From the NCBI GenBank assembly GCA_039187375.1, contig JBCCZN010000091.1, forward strand, positions 1-10,750: a DNA stretch of 10,750 nt, read 5' to 3'. The position numbers were made by a program, and so were the translations under genes. Source of the stretch: CALBPI01 sp039187375. GTDB taxonomy: Bacteria > Pseudomonadota > Gammaproteobacteria > Steroidobacterales > Woeseiaceae. The notes below the pieces were generated by a model. The model saw only the letters and a list, made by a program, of their open reading frames with translations, was not told the origin of the DNA and made no database searches. This document shows positions 1 through 6,630 of this stretch, piece by piece (position 1 is the stretch's first letter; every line of letters starts with the position of its first letter).

Positions 1-591
1 CGCGTCAGGGTGTTCATTGCCGAGAAGGGTATCGATATACCGGTTCAGCAGGTGGATCTGGCGAGCGGTGAGCAGCTTGGTGAGGCGTTTCTGGCACGCA
101 ATCCAGACGCGACCGTGCCTGTACTGGAGCTGGATGACGGTAGTTGCCTGACTGAAACGCTGGCGATCTGCGATTACATCGAATCTCAACACCCTGAGCC
201 GCCGTTGCTTGATGGTGATGCGAAAGCACGTGCACAGGTGCTGATGTGGAATGCGCGTATCGAGCAACAAGGTCTGGCGGCGGTGGCTGAGGCGTTTCGA
301 AATTTCTCCAAGGGCTTTGCGAATCGCTCACTAACCGGGCCGCACAATTTCGAGCAAATCCCGGAATTGGTCACCCGAGGACGCACGCGTGCAGAGTTGT
401 TCTTACACAAATTGGATGAACAGCTGGAGGGCCGGGATTTTGTCTTGGGCGAGGCGTTGACGATGGCGGATATCACGGCGCTGGTGGTGGTCGATATGGC
501 CGGTTGGATCAAGCTTCCGGTACCTGAGGCCTGCGACAATCTGTCGCGTTGGCACGAATCGATGTCGGCCAGGCCCAGCGCACGCCTGTGA
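1..591 (+). CDS. Glutathione S-transferase family protein (5' end cut by window)
   Basis: Soluble two-domain glutathione S-transferase, expected to use glutathione in the cytoplasm to conjugate, reduce or isomerise an unknown electrophile. The reading frame is open to base 1 (Arg-Val-Arg before the GTG at 10), and the thioredoxin-fold start that carries the catalytic Ser/Cys/Tyr is missing, so the GTG at 10 is not the true start; roughly 15-20 residues lie outside the window. Visible from the first codon in the window: the cis-proline segment VPVLE (about residues 39-43), the acidic-Thr glutathione-binding pair in TETLA (about 51-55), and the all-helical C-terminal domain with the conserved N-capping segment LTMADI (about 153-158). 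The stop TGA overlaps the likely GTG start of the next gene by four bases, so it is probably the upstream member of an operon with the citrulline hydrolase. GST class and substrate cannot be assigned without the N-terminus. Confidence 0.9.
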   Translation, partial: RVRVFIAEKGIDIPVQQVDLASGEQLGEAFLARNPDATVPVLELDDGSCLTETLAICDYIESQHPEPPLLDGDAKARAQVLMWNARIEQQGLAAVAEAFRNFSKGFANRSLTGPHNFEQIPELVTRGRTRAELFLHKLDEQLEGRDFVLGEALTMADITALVVVDMAGWIKLPVPEACDNLSRWHESMSARPSARL

Positions 592-1529
592 CTCAGAGTG
601 TTCGCGCACAAAGCACGGATACGGTCGTCATGGTACGGCCGGTTGGATTTCACGCTAATCCACTGACCGCTTCTAGTAACGCCTTTCAGGTTCAGGAGGC
701 AACGATGGACGCGGTGCAGTCTAACGCGCTGGCGCAACAGCAATTCGATGGTCTGGTGAGTGCGCTGCGCGCTCACGGCGTCAATGTGCTGGTGTTTGAC
801 GATACGCCGGCGCCACCGACGCCCGATTCGATATTTCCCAACAACTGGCTGAGCACACACGCCGATGGCAGTGTCGTGTTGTATCCGATGGAAGCGGTAA
901 ATCGACGAACCGAGCGTCGCATGGACATTGTCGACGCACTGAATTCAGAGCACGGTTTCGACGTGCTTCGCACGCTCGATTGGAGTGAACATGAGGCGCG
1001 TGGCGTGTTCCTTGAGGGCACTGGCAGTCTGATACTCGATCGCGTTCATCGGGTTGCCTACGCCTGTGTATCGACCCGCACCGATACCGAACTGGCGCAC
1101 CAGTGGTGCGAGGCCTTTGGCTATGAGCCGGTGTTGTTTGCGGCCAATGATGCTAACGGCAAGGCGATTTATCACACCAACGTGATGATGTGTGTCGGTT
1201 CCACATTTGCAGTGGTCTGCGTGGATTCGATCGATCCACAATCGCGCGATCTGGTGCTGCAGTGGCTCGATGATACCGGTCATGACGTGATTCCTATCAG
1301 TCATGCAGCCGTGGCCGGATTCGCCGGCAACATGTTGGAGTTGGTCGGAGGCGACGGCGCTTTACGTGTGGCGATGTCGGCGCAGGCAGAAGCTGCTCTG
1401 ACACCGGCTCAGCACCAGCAACTGGCTCAGCATGCGCGAATTGTCAGTGCGCCGATTGATCATATTGAGGCGCAATCCGGTGGCAGCGTCCGTTGCATGC
1501 TGGCGGAGGTTTTTTTGCCGCACCGTTAA
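588..1529 (+). CDS. ctlX: Citrulline hydrolase CtlX-like (pentein superfamily)
   Basis: Member of the amidinotransferase/pentein superfamily closely resembling CtlX (citrulline ureidase), which hydrolyses citrulline to ornithine, CO2 and ammonia in the cytoplasm. With the GTG at 588 as start the protein has 313 residues. Motifs: MVRPVGF near the N-terminus (15-21), PDSIFPNNW (79-87, substrate-binding), FLEGTGS (141-147, the catalytic acidic residue), YHTN with catalytic His196, AGNMLEL (247-252) and the C-terminal SVRCMLAE with nucleophile Cys303. All expected catalytic residues are present. Start choice: an open frame extends to a TTG at 549, but family members usually have only a short stretch before the TDTVVMVRP block; GTG 588 overlaps the GST stop as GTGA, and ATG 630 is the alternative, though it would begin inside the first strand. 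No strong ribosome site precedes either, which fits translational coupling to the GST. The family is certain; citrulline as substrate is inferred from overall similarity. Confidence 0.88.
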   Translation: MTQSVRAQSTDTVVMVRPVGFHANPLTASSNAFQVQEATMDAVQSNALAQQQFDGLVSALRAHGVNVLVFDDTPAPPTPDSIFPNNWLSTHADGSVVLYPMEAVNRRTERRMDIVDALNSEHGFDVLRTLDWSEHEARGVFLEGTGSLILDRVHRVAYACVSTRTDTELAHQWCEAFGYEPVLFAANDANGKAIYHTNVMMCVGSTFAVVCVDSIDPQSRDLVLQWLDDTGHDVIPISHAAVAGFAGNMLELVGGDGALRVAMSAQAEAALTPAQHQQLAQHARIVSAPIDHIEAQSGGSVRCMLAEVFLPHR

Positions 1530-1557
1530 TTGCGCTCCATCTTTAAGTCGGTAGACT
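1530..1557 (+). promoter_or_regulatory. Possible internal promoter before the arginine dihydrolase-like gene
   Basis: In the 61-base gap after ctlX, TTGCGC (1530-1535) and TAGACT (1552-1557) are separated by 16 bases, a sigma70-like arrangement with a weak -35 and a fair -10. The start codon lies 33 bases further on, leaving room for a normal leader with the GGAAG ribosome site. A nearly identical layout (TTGCGT, 16 bases, TAGAAT) precedes ileS. Weak by consensus, so tentative. Confidence 0.3.
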
Positions 1558-1577
1558 TTGCCGCTGACGCGATCTTT

Positions 1578-1582
1578 GGAAG
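1578..1582 (+). promoter_or_regulatory. Ribosome binding site that decides the start at 1591
   Basis: GGAAG lies 8 bases before ATG 1591. It supports that start (protein beginning MSEIRDK) over the in-frame TTG at 1558, which would add 11 unconserved residues and has no such site. Confidence 0.55.
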
Positions 1583-1590
1583 CAACACCG

Positions 1591-2421
1591 ATGAGCGAAA
1601 TACGCGACAAAATTTTGATGTGCCCACCAGATTATTTCACGGTGGCCAATGTCATCAATCCCTGGATGGCGGGTAACGAGGGACGCCTCGATCAATCCAA
1701 AGCAGCCGCGCAGTGGCAGGCGTTGGTCGACAAAATCAGCGACTATGCTGACGTGGTGACGATGCCGGCGCAACCGGATCTGCCGGACATGGTCTTCACG
1801 GCCAATGCTGGTGCGGTATACGGCAATAAGGCGATCGCCAGTCACTTTATGCCGCACGAGCGACGCCCGGAAGAAACCCACTTTAAAACCTGGTTTCGAG
1901 ACAACGGTTATGAGCTGCTCGATCTGGATGACAAACTCGGTTTCGAGGGCGCCGGCGACTGTCTGATCGATCGAGGCGGACCGTGGCTCTGGACCGGTTA
2001 TGGTTTTCGTACCGAGATCGAAGCGCACCCGGCAATCGAGCAGTTTTTCGGTCGCGAGCTAGTCTCTATCCGATTGACCGATGCGCGGTTTTATCACATC
2101 GATACCTGCTTCTGCCCGCTGACCGGTGGATTTCTGATGTATCACCCACCGGCATTCGATTTCGATTCTCGCATTGCAATTGAATCGCGAGTCCCACCGC
2201 ACAAACGCATCATTGTCGATACGCAGGATGCGGGCAATTTCGCCTGCAATGCCGTCAACGTCGGGCAAGAGGTGTTCGTACATGCCGCCTCGGATCCGCT
2301 TAAAGCTCAACTTATGCGCGTCGGGTTTCGTGTGCATGAATCGAATTTGTCGGAGTTTTTAAAGTCAGGTGGTTCGGCCAAGTGTCTGACCCTCAAGCTG
2401 ACGGAGCCGGTCAACCACTGA
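1591..2421 (+). CDS. Stand-alone arginine dihydrolase-like enzyme (ArgZ/AgrE catalytic domain; pentein superfamily)
   Basis: A 276-residue guanidino-group-modifying enzyme. It resembles the N-terminal catalytic domain of cyanobacterial ArgZ/AgrE, which converts arginine directly to ornithine, CO2 and two ammonia, more than it resembles classic ArcA or DDAH. Features: MCPPDYF (10-16), VINPWM (21-26, Asn23), LPDMVFTANAG (64-74, Asn72), FEGAGD (118-123), FYHIDTCFCPL with catalytic His169, NFACNAVNV (216-224) and AKCLTL with nucleophile Cys265. From memory, the key residues of AgrE/ArgZ (Asn71, His168, Cys264) line up here with a constant shift of one. Cyanobacterial AgrE carries a further C-terminal domain of about 400 residues; here the protein stops right after the catalytic domain and the next gene is a peptidase. 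The stop TGA shares bases with the next ATG (TGATG). An alternative is a dimethylargininase-like or other guanidino hydrolase. Family certain, arginine dihydrolase activity inferred. Confidence 0.85.
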   Translation: MSEIRDKILMCPPDYFTVANVINPWMAGNEGRLDQSKAAAQWQALVDKISDYADVVTMPAQPDLPDMVFTANAGAVYGNKAIASHFMPHERRPEETHFKTWFRDNGYELLDLDDKLGFEGAGDCLIDRGGPWLWTGYGFRTEIEAHPAIEQFFGRELVSIRLTDARFYHIDTCFCPLTGGFLMYHPPAFDFDSRIAIESRVPPHKRIIVDTQDAGNFACNAVNVGQEVFVHAASDPLKAQLMRVGFRVHESNLSEFLKSGGSAKCLTLKLTEPVNH

Positions 2422-4220
2422 TGCGAGTTGCCTATCGCATTGGTGCAGCGGCGCCGAAGTCACATTTGTTTGACGTGGTGCTACGCATTGAGGACATCAC
2501 CGCTGACAGCGTCACGCTGCGGATGCCAGCGTGGATTCCCGGCAGCTATATGATTCGCGACTATGCCCGGCATGTTGTTGCGGTGCAGGCACGCGACGCC
2601 GATGGTGTATTGATCAATGTTGATCGTCCGGACAAATCCAGTTGGCGCATCGCTGCAGCCGAAGAGTCGCTGAGCGTGTTGCTGCAGGTGTATGCGTTCG
2701 ATGTGTCGGTGCGCGGTGCACACCTGGATGCCACGCATGCCTACTTCAACGGCGTATGTGTGTTTCCGGAAGTGCTTGGCGCTGAGGGTGAATTGCCGGT
2801 CACGATCGATCGGCCGATCGACTTACCCGACAGCGCCGTCGTGGCTACGTCGTTGCGCGCGGTCGATATCGACGCTGCTGGATTCGGTGCGTATGTTGCC
2901 GAGGATTACGATGCGCTGATTGATCAACCGGTCGAGATCGCCGAACAGACGCAGGTGACATTTGACGTCGACGGTATTGCGCACCGTTTTTACGTACGCG
3001 GCGAGCATGATTTCGATACACAGCGTTTGGGAGACGAGACCGCCAGAGTCTGTCACGAACATCATGCATTGCTGGGTCGCCCGACTGATCTGGACCGGTA
3101 CGTGTTCATGGCGTATGCATTGGACCAAGGTTACGGCGGTTTGGAGCATCGTTGGTCAACGAGTCTTGAGATCAGTCGCAAGGATTTGCCGCGGGACAAC
3201 GTCACGCATGACGTTGACGCCTGGCGTAAGTGTCTGGGTTTGATTTCGCATGAATATTTTCACCTGTGGAACGTCCGTCGATTAAAGCCAGCGGCGTTTA
3301 CGCCGATTGATCCGACACAGGAGAATCACACCGGCTTGTTATGGGTGTTCGAGGGCATCACCTCCTATTACGACGATTTAGCGATGGTGCGTTCAGGCGT
3401 CATCAGTATCGACGAATATCTGCAGTTGTTGGGTCAGATGTTGACCCGGGTTTACCGCATGCCAGGTCGTTGGCGCCAGTCGCTGGAGCAATCCAGCTTC
3501 GATGCCTGGACACGGTTTTACAAGCAGGACGAAAACTCCGCGAATGCGATCATTAGTTACTACACCAAGGGCGCCATGGCGGCGCTGGCATTGGATCTGA
3601 CATTACGCCGTGATACCAGCACCACCCTCGATGCGGTCATGCGAGCCTGCTGGCAGCGCTTTTATCTGGATGATGCGTCCGGTATGCCAGAGCGCGGTAT
3701 TGAGGCAGTCGTCAGCGAGCTTGCACAGCAGGACATGAGAGAATTTTTCGATGCCTGGATTCGCGGCACCGATGACATCGACCTGAAACCCATACTGGCA
3801 AGTGTGGGCATTGAGCTGCATCTGCGAGCGGCGGCACCGGGCAGCGATGCGGGCGGCAAACCGGCCGCCAAAACTCCGACGACCTGGACCGGACTGCGCT
3901 TTGCAGCCAACGATCCAAACCGTGTTGCTGCGGTGATCAACGGCTCACCGGGTGAGCAGGCAGGCATTTGTGTTGGCGACAGGCTGATTGCGCTAGCAGG
4001 CAAACGTGTCGGCGCTGCCGGGCTTGCGTCTTTGATGCTGGGACGCCAACCCGGAGATGCGCTCAGTTGTCATTTATTCCGCGGCGAGTCGCTGCTGGAG
4101 ACAACGATCACGCTTGTTGCGCCGCCAAATGACACCGCATGGTTGACGCTGGATCAAGCAGCCGATGATGCGACGCTGGCGCGACGCGAGCGCTGGCTCA
4201 GCTCGTTGCGCTTGGACTAA
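2421..4220 (+). CDS. M61 family aminopeptidase with C-terminal PDZ domain
   Basis: Zinc metallopeptidase of the M61 (glycyl aminopeptidase) family, 599 residues from ATG 2421, close to the usual family length of about 600. Domains in order: N-terminal beta domain of the M61 type containing MPAWIPGSYMIRDYARH, the GYGGLEH motif (about residues 235-241), the zinc site HEYFH (His277, Glu278, His281) followed by the third ligand Glu311 in WVFEGITSYYDD, an alpha-helical catalytic domain, and a PDZ domain (about 487-565) containing NGSPGEQAGICVGDRLIA. There is no signal peptide, so it should be cytoplasmic. An in-frame GTG at 2382 would add 13 residues and overlap the previous gene by 40 bases; ATG 2421 forms a TGATG stop-start junction and gives the usual family N-terminus (MRVAYRI), so it is preferred. 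The end overlaps the convergent msrQ by 23 bases. Family members prefer peptides with N-terminal Gly or Ala; the true substrate here is unknown. A link to the arginine-type enzymes upstream (peptide turnover feeding amino-acid catabolism) is only a suggestion. Confidence 0.93.
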   Translation: MRVAYRIGAAAPKSHLFDVVLRIEDITADSVTLRMPAWIPGSYMIRDYARHVVAVQARDADGVLINVDRPDKSSWRIAAAEESLSVLLQVYAFDVSVRGAHLDATHAYFNGVCVFPEVLGAEGELPVTIDRPIDLPDSAVVATSLRAVDIDAAGFGAYVAEDYDALIDQPVEIAEQTQVTFDVDGIAHRFYVRGEHDFDTQRLGDETARVCHEHHALLGRPTDLDRYVFMAYALDQGYGGLEHRWSTSLEISRKDLPRDNVTHDVDAWRKCLGLISHEYFHLWNVRRLKPAAFTPIDPTQENHTGLLWVFEGITSYYDDLAMVRSGVISIDEYLQLLGQMLTRVYRMPGRWRQSLEQSSFDAWTRFYKQDENSANAIISYYTKGAMAALALDLTLRRDTSTTLDAVMRACWQRFYLDDASGMPERGIEAVVSELAQQDMREFFDAWIRGTDDIDLKPILASVGIELHLRAAAPGSDAGGKPAAKTPTTWTGLRFAANDPNRVAAVINGSPGEQAGICVGDRLIALAGKRVGAAGLASLMLGRQPGDALSCHLFRGESLLETTITLVAPPNDTAWLTLDQAADDATLARRERWLSSLRLD

Positions 4221-4854
4221 CGCGCATCGTGCTCTGCCGGACATGCGAGCGTCTGCGTTTTTGCCATGACCAAAACACTCGTAAACCGAGCAATAGGGCG
4301 AGCACCGCGGCATATATCACAGGTTCGGTGATGTCTTTTTTCACCTGCCACCAGTAATGCCAAACCGCCAACACGCCCACGGCGTAAACCGAATAGTGCA
4401 ATTGTTGCCAGCGCTTGCCCATGCGCCTGCGGATATACATGAATGAAGTCACCGACAGTGCGGCAAGCAACAGCCAGGCGATCATGCCGAGCGTGATAAA
4501 CGGGCGTTTGACGATATCTTCCACGATGGGTTGTACTACAAGACCCTGATCCAGAAACACGTAGACGGCCAGGTGCAGCGTGACGTAGAACGCGGCAAAC
4601 AAGCCCAACATGCGTCGAAACTGGATCAGCCAATTCAGTCCAGTCAGTCGCCGCAGTGGTGTCACCGCCAGTGCGATCATGACAAATCGCAGTCCGAGTG
4701 TGCCAAAGTGATCGAGTAGCGCCTCGACTGGATTTGCACCGAGGCCCGGACCCACGAGGTTGAATGCGCTCAGAACGATCCAGACGAATGGCAATAGCGC
4801 AGCACTGAACACCAGCGGCTTGAGCACATACCGAACCCATTGCAGCGTCGTCAT
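4198..4854 (-). CDS. msrQ: MsrQ, heme b membrane subunit of the MsrPQ methionine sulfoxide reductase
   Basis: Inner-membrane heme b protein (YedZ/MsrQ, ferric reductase-like fold) that passes electrons from the quinone pool to periplasmic MsrP. The 218-residue product has about six hydrophobic helices, including residues 13-31, 52-66, 82-100, 119-138, 155-170 and 177-196. Conserved histidines His94 (VTLHLAVY), His153 (QLHYSVYA) and His166 (VWHYWW) sit where the E. coli protein has its heme-related histidines, and the RRMLGL (80-85) and GKRWQQLHY segments are typical. The ATG lies 13 bases after the msrP stop, so the pair is co-transcribed; the ribosome site is weak. The last eight codons overlap the 3' end of the convergent M61 gene, and no hairpin terminator is visible at that junction. 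A basic tail (KRRRSH) follows the last helix, giving a cytoplasmic C-terminus. Confidence 0.95.
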   Translation of the reverse strand: MTTLQWVRYVLKPLVFSAALLPFVWIVLSAFNLVGPGLGANPVEALLDHFGTLGLRFVMIALAVTPLRRLTGLNWLIQFRRMLGLFAAFYVTLHLAVYVFLDQGLVVQPIVEDIVKRPFITLGMIAWLLLAALSVTSFMYIRRRMGKRWQQLHYSVYAVGVLAVWHYWWQVKKDITEPVIYAAVLALLLGLRVFWSWQKRRRSHVRQSTMRVSPSATS

Positions 4855-4867
4855 CGCGAATCCGACC

Positions 4868-5827
4868 CTAGAAGTTGCGTTTCAGATCCAGGCCCGTATA
4901 GAGGCTCGCGACCTCTTCCGCGTAGCCGTTGAACATCTGTGTGGCTTGCTTGGGCGCAAACAGACCGGCACCGATACGTCGCTCGCGCGCCTGACTCCAG
5001 CGCGGGTGATCAACCTGCGGATTGACGTTGGCGTAGAAACCATATTCGCGCGGTGCGGACAGGTTCCAGCTGGTGCTTGGCTGGGTTTCGCTAAAGCGAA
5101 TCGCGACGATCGACTTGATGCTTTTGAAGCCATATTTCCACGGCACCACCAAACGCATCGGTGCGCCGTTCTGATTCGGCAACACTTTGCCGTATACGCC
5201 GACCGCCATGATCGTTAACGGGTGCATCGCCTCCTCAATGGTGAGCCCCTCACGGTACGGCCAGTCAAGCACGCGATAACGCTGTCCCGGCATTTGCTTG
5301 GAATCGACCAGTGTTTCAAAGGCAACATAGCGGGCGCGCGAATTAGGCTGAAAACGCTTCAGGATGTTCGCCAGCGGAATGCCGACCCACGGGACGACCA
5401 TCGACCAGGCTTCAACGCATCGCAGCCGGTAGATACGCTCCTCGAGCGTGTGGGGCTTGATGATGTCTTCGAGATCGAATGTACCGGTTTTGTCGGCCTC
5501 GCCGGTGACCTCAATCGACCATGGGCGTGGCTTCAGCGTGTCGGCGTAGCGCGCCGGATCGCTCTTGCCAGTGCCAAATTCGTAGAAATTATTGTAACTC
5601 GTGACATCGTCCCAGGAGTTGGGTGTCTCGTCGGTCGAATAGTCGCTCGGTTTGACGTCGGCTAAATTCCCTGCGCGCGGTAACACAGCCGCACTGGCGT
5701 TGCGACTCGCGGCGGCGGGCAATAGCGATGCGGCGGCGAGGCCGGCGACGATGTCTCGCCGAGACAGATAGGCCGATTCCGATGTGATCTCACTGGATTT
5801 AACGGGTTCCGGGCGACGAATCAACAT
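4868..5827 (-). CDS. msrP: MsrP, molybdopterin catalytic subunit of the MsrPQ methionine sulfoxide reductase
   Basis: Periplasmic molybdoenzyme (formerly YedY) of the sulfite oxidase fold that reduces methionine sulfoxide in envelope proteins. The 319-residue precursor begins with a twin-arginine signal: S-R-R-D-I-V at residues 22-27 after a long N-region, a hydrophobic stretch GLAAASLLPAAAS, and a probable cleavage site near ASA (44-46). The long N-region is also seen in the E. coli protein. The molybdenum-binding cysteine is Cys137 in YRLRCVEAWSM; downstream VPWVGIPL, PLTIMAVGVYGK, NGAPMRLVVPWKYGFK and the near-C-terminal MFNGYAEEV are characteristic. The start at 5827 is supported by a strong AAGGAG eight bases upstream that overlaps the stop of the DUF547 gene. 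It forms an operon with msrQ (13-base gap) and DUF547 (5-base gap). Maturation would need Tat and molybdenum cofactor genes located elsewhere. Confidence 0.96.
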   Translation of the reverse strand: MLIRRPEPVKSSEITSESAYLSRRDIVAGLAAASLLPAAASRNASAAVLPRAGNLADVKPSDYSTDETPNSWDDVTSYNNFYEFGTGKSDPARYADTLKPRPWSIEVTGEADKTGTFDLEDIIKPHTLEERIYRLRCVEAWSMVVPWVGIPLANILKRFQPNSRARYVAFETLVDSKQMPGQRYRVLDWPYREGLTIEEAMHPLTIMAVGVYGKVLPNQNGAPMRLVVPWKYGFKSIKSIVAIRFSETQPSTSWNLSAPREYGFYANVNPQVDHPRWSQARERRIGAGLFAPKQATQMFNGYAEEVASLYTGLDLKRNF

Positions 5828-5832
5828 GGCGA

Positions 5833-6630
5833 TTACTCCTTCGGTGAGATGCCATTCAGCGACCAGTCATAGGGGAAGTAGCTGAACGACCAGTCATCGT
5901 TTTTCAGGCTCTGTGCCAACGCAGGGTCATCGGCGTACTGCGCCAGATACCCGGCCAGTGAGCCACCGCCTGCGACTTCGAATTCCTGCTTGTACCACTT
6001 GAAGATACGCGACAGCGTCGCCTTACGATTGGCGACGTCGAACTGGTTTTTGTCTTGCGCATTGATGAAGCCACGTGCAGCCGCATCCAGTTGCGCATCC
6101 AGTCCTGCCGGCGTAAACAACGTTGATTGCAGCGGCGGGCAGGATTGAGACGCACAGACAATGGCGAAATGAATGCGCGGCTCGCCCTCGGAAATGATCC
6201 GCTCATGTTCCAGTTCATACAATGACAACGATGTGTTGAACGCATCGTATTTACGTCGCTTGAAGAACTTGAGCCGCCCCCAGATGGATTCGGGCGAATA
6301 GCCATCGAGAATGCCCTGAATCGACAATGCGTTATAGGCGTTGATGTAAAACGCCAGGCGGTTGGCCTGATCAGCATCCTGAGCAGGCGCCAGCGTCGCC
6401 AGTGCGGTGACCATTTGCGCGAATTCCGTAGATCGTGCAAACGCGCGATAGTCGACGTTGCCGTTGTCAACGTGATCGGCCAGCAACGGCGCGAACGGCG
6501 TAAACACCGCTTCGGTGTCCGCATTGGTGTTCATGCTGAGCAAAAGGCTGAACGCCAGAGCCAGGCCGGCACAGCTACCACGGAATAGACTCTCCATCCC
6601 ACGCGAAAAATTGTCCGTTGTCATCGTCAT
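5833..6630 (-). CDS. Secreted DUF547 domain protein
   Basis: DUF547 family protein of unknown function, 265 residues from the first ATG. Family hallmarks are RLAFYINAYNALSIQGIL (about residues 91-108) and PRIHFAIVCASQSCPPL (about 151-167), the latter with His154, Cys159 and Cys164; SLYELEHERI (136-145) and the C-terminal FSYFPYDWSLN are also typical. A Sec-type signal is visible as FRGSCAGLALAFSLLLSMNTNA (residues 16-37), ending in a plausible TNA site and with no lipobox, so a soluble periplasmic location is expected. The ATG at 6630 has a GGA eight bases upstream and overlaps the SDR gene by 56 bases; Met12 (6597) would give a shorter, cleaner signal peptide with a 23-base overlap. Its place directly before msrP, sharing the ribosome-site region, suggests it is co-produced with MsrPQ in the same compartment. 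No enzymatic role can be assigned; the His and Cys residues are candidates for an active site or disulfide. Confidence 0.88.
   Translation of the reverse strand: MTMTTDNFSRGMESLFRGSCAGLALAFSLLLSMNTNADTEAVFTPFAPLLADHVDNGNVDYRAFARSTEFAQMVTALATLAPAQDADQANRLAFYINAYNALSIQGILDGYSPESIWGRLKFFKRRKYDAFNTSLSLYELEHERIISEGEPRIHFAIVCASQSCPPLQSTLFTPAGLDAQLDAAARGFINAQDKNQFDVANRKATLSRIFKWYKQEFEVAGGGSLAGYLAQYADDPALAQSLKNDDWSFSYFPYDWSLNGISPKE
5836..5841 (-). promoter_or_regulatory. Strong ribosome binding site for msrP
   Basis: On the minus strand AAGGAG is followed by 8 bases and then the msrP ATG. It sits in the last codons of the DUF547 gene and abuts that gene's TAA. It is the best Shine-Dalgarno match noticed among the gene starts in the window, suggesting that msrP is translated strongly within the operon. 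Confidence 0.75.

Noticed and set aside
186..860. Long minus-strand open frame opposite the GST and ctlX
   Set aside because: It spans two well-supported plus-strand genes and its product has no recognisable family, low-complexity Arg/Ser-rich composition and no ribosome site.
1504..1517. GGAGG followed by a T-run, looking like a ribosome site or terminator end
   Set aside because: It is the codons for the AEVFLP end of the CtlX-like protein, has no hairpin stem before it and no suitable start at the right distance.
1543..2028. 161-codon minus-strand open frame opposite the arginine dihydrolase-like gene
   Set aside because: No recognisable motif and entirely opposite a conserved coding sequence.
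2806..2821. 16-base perfect palindrome TCGATCGGCCGATCGA
   Set aside because: It lies inside the M61 coding region and arises from the Ile-Asp-Arg-Pro-Ile-Asp codons; no second copy or regulatory context.
4220..4260. Possible terminator hairpin at the M61/msrQ junction
   Set aside because: Only short GCGC matches and no T-run; not enough to call a terminator in either direction.
5690..5760. GCG-rich, repeat-like stretch
   Set aside because: It encodes the alanine-rich hydrophobic part of the MsrP Tat signal peptide; composition reflects coding.
5904..6524. 206-codon minus-strand frame within the DUF547 gene
   Set aside because: Arg/Trp/Ser-rich out-of-frame translation; the DUF547 frame has the conserved motifs and signal peptide.
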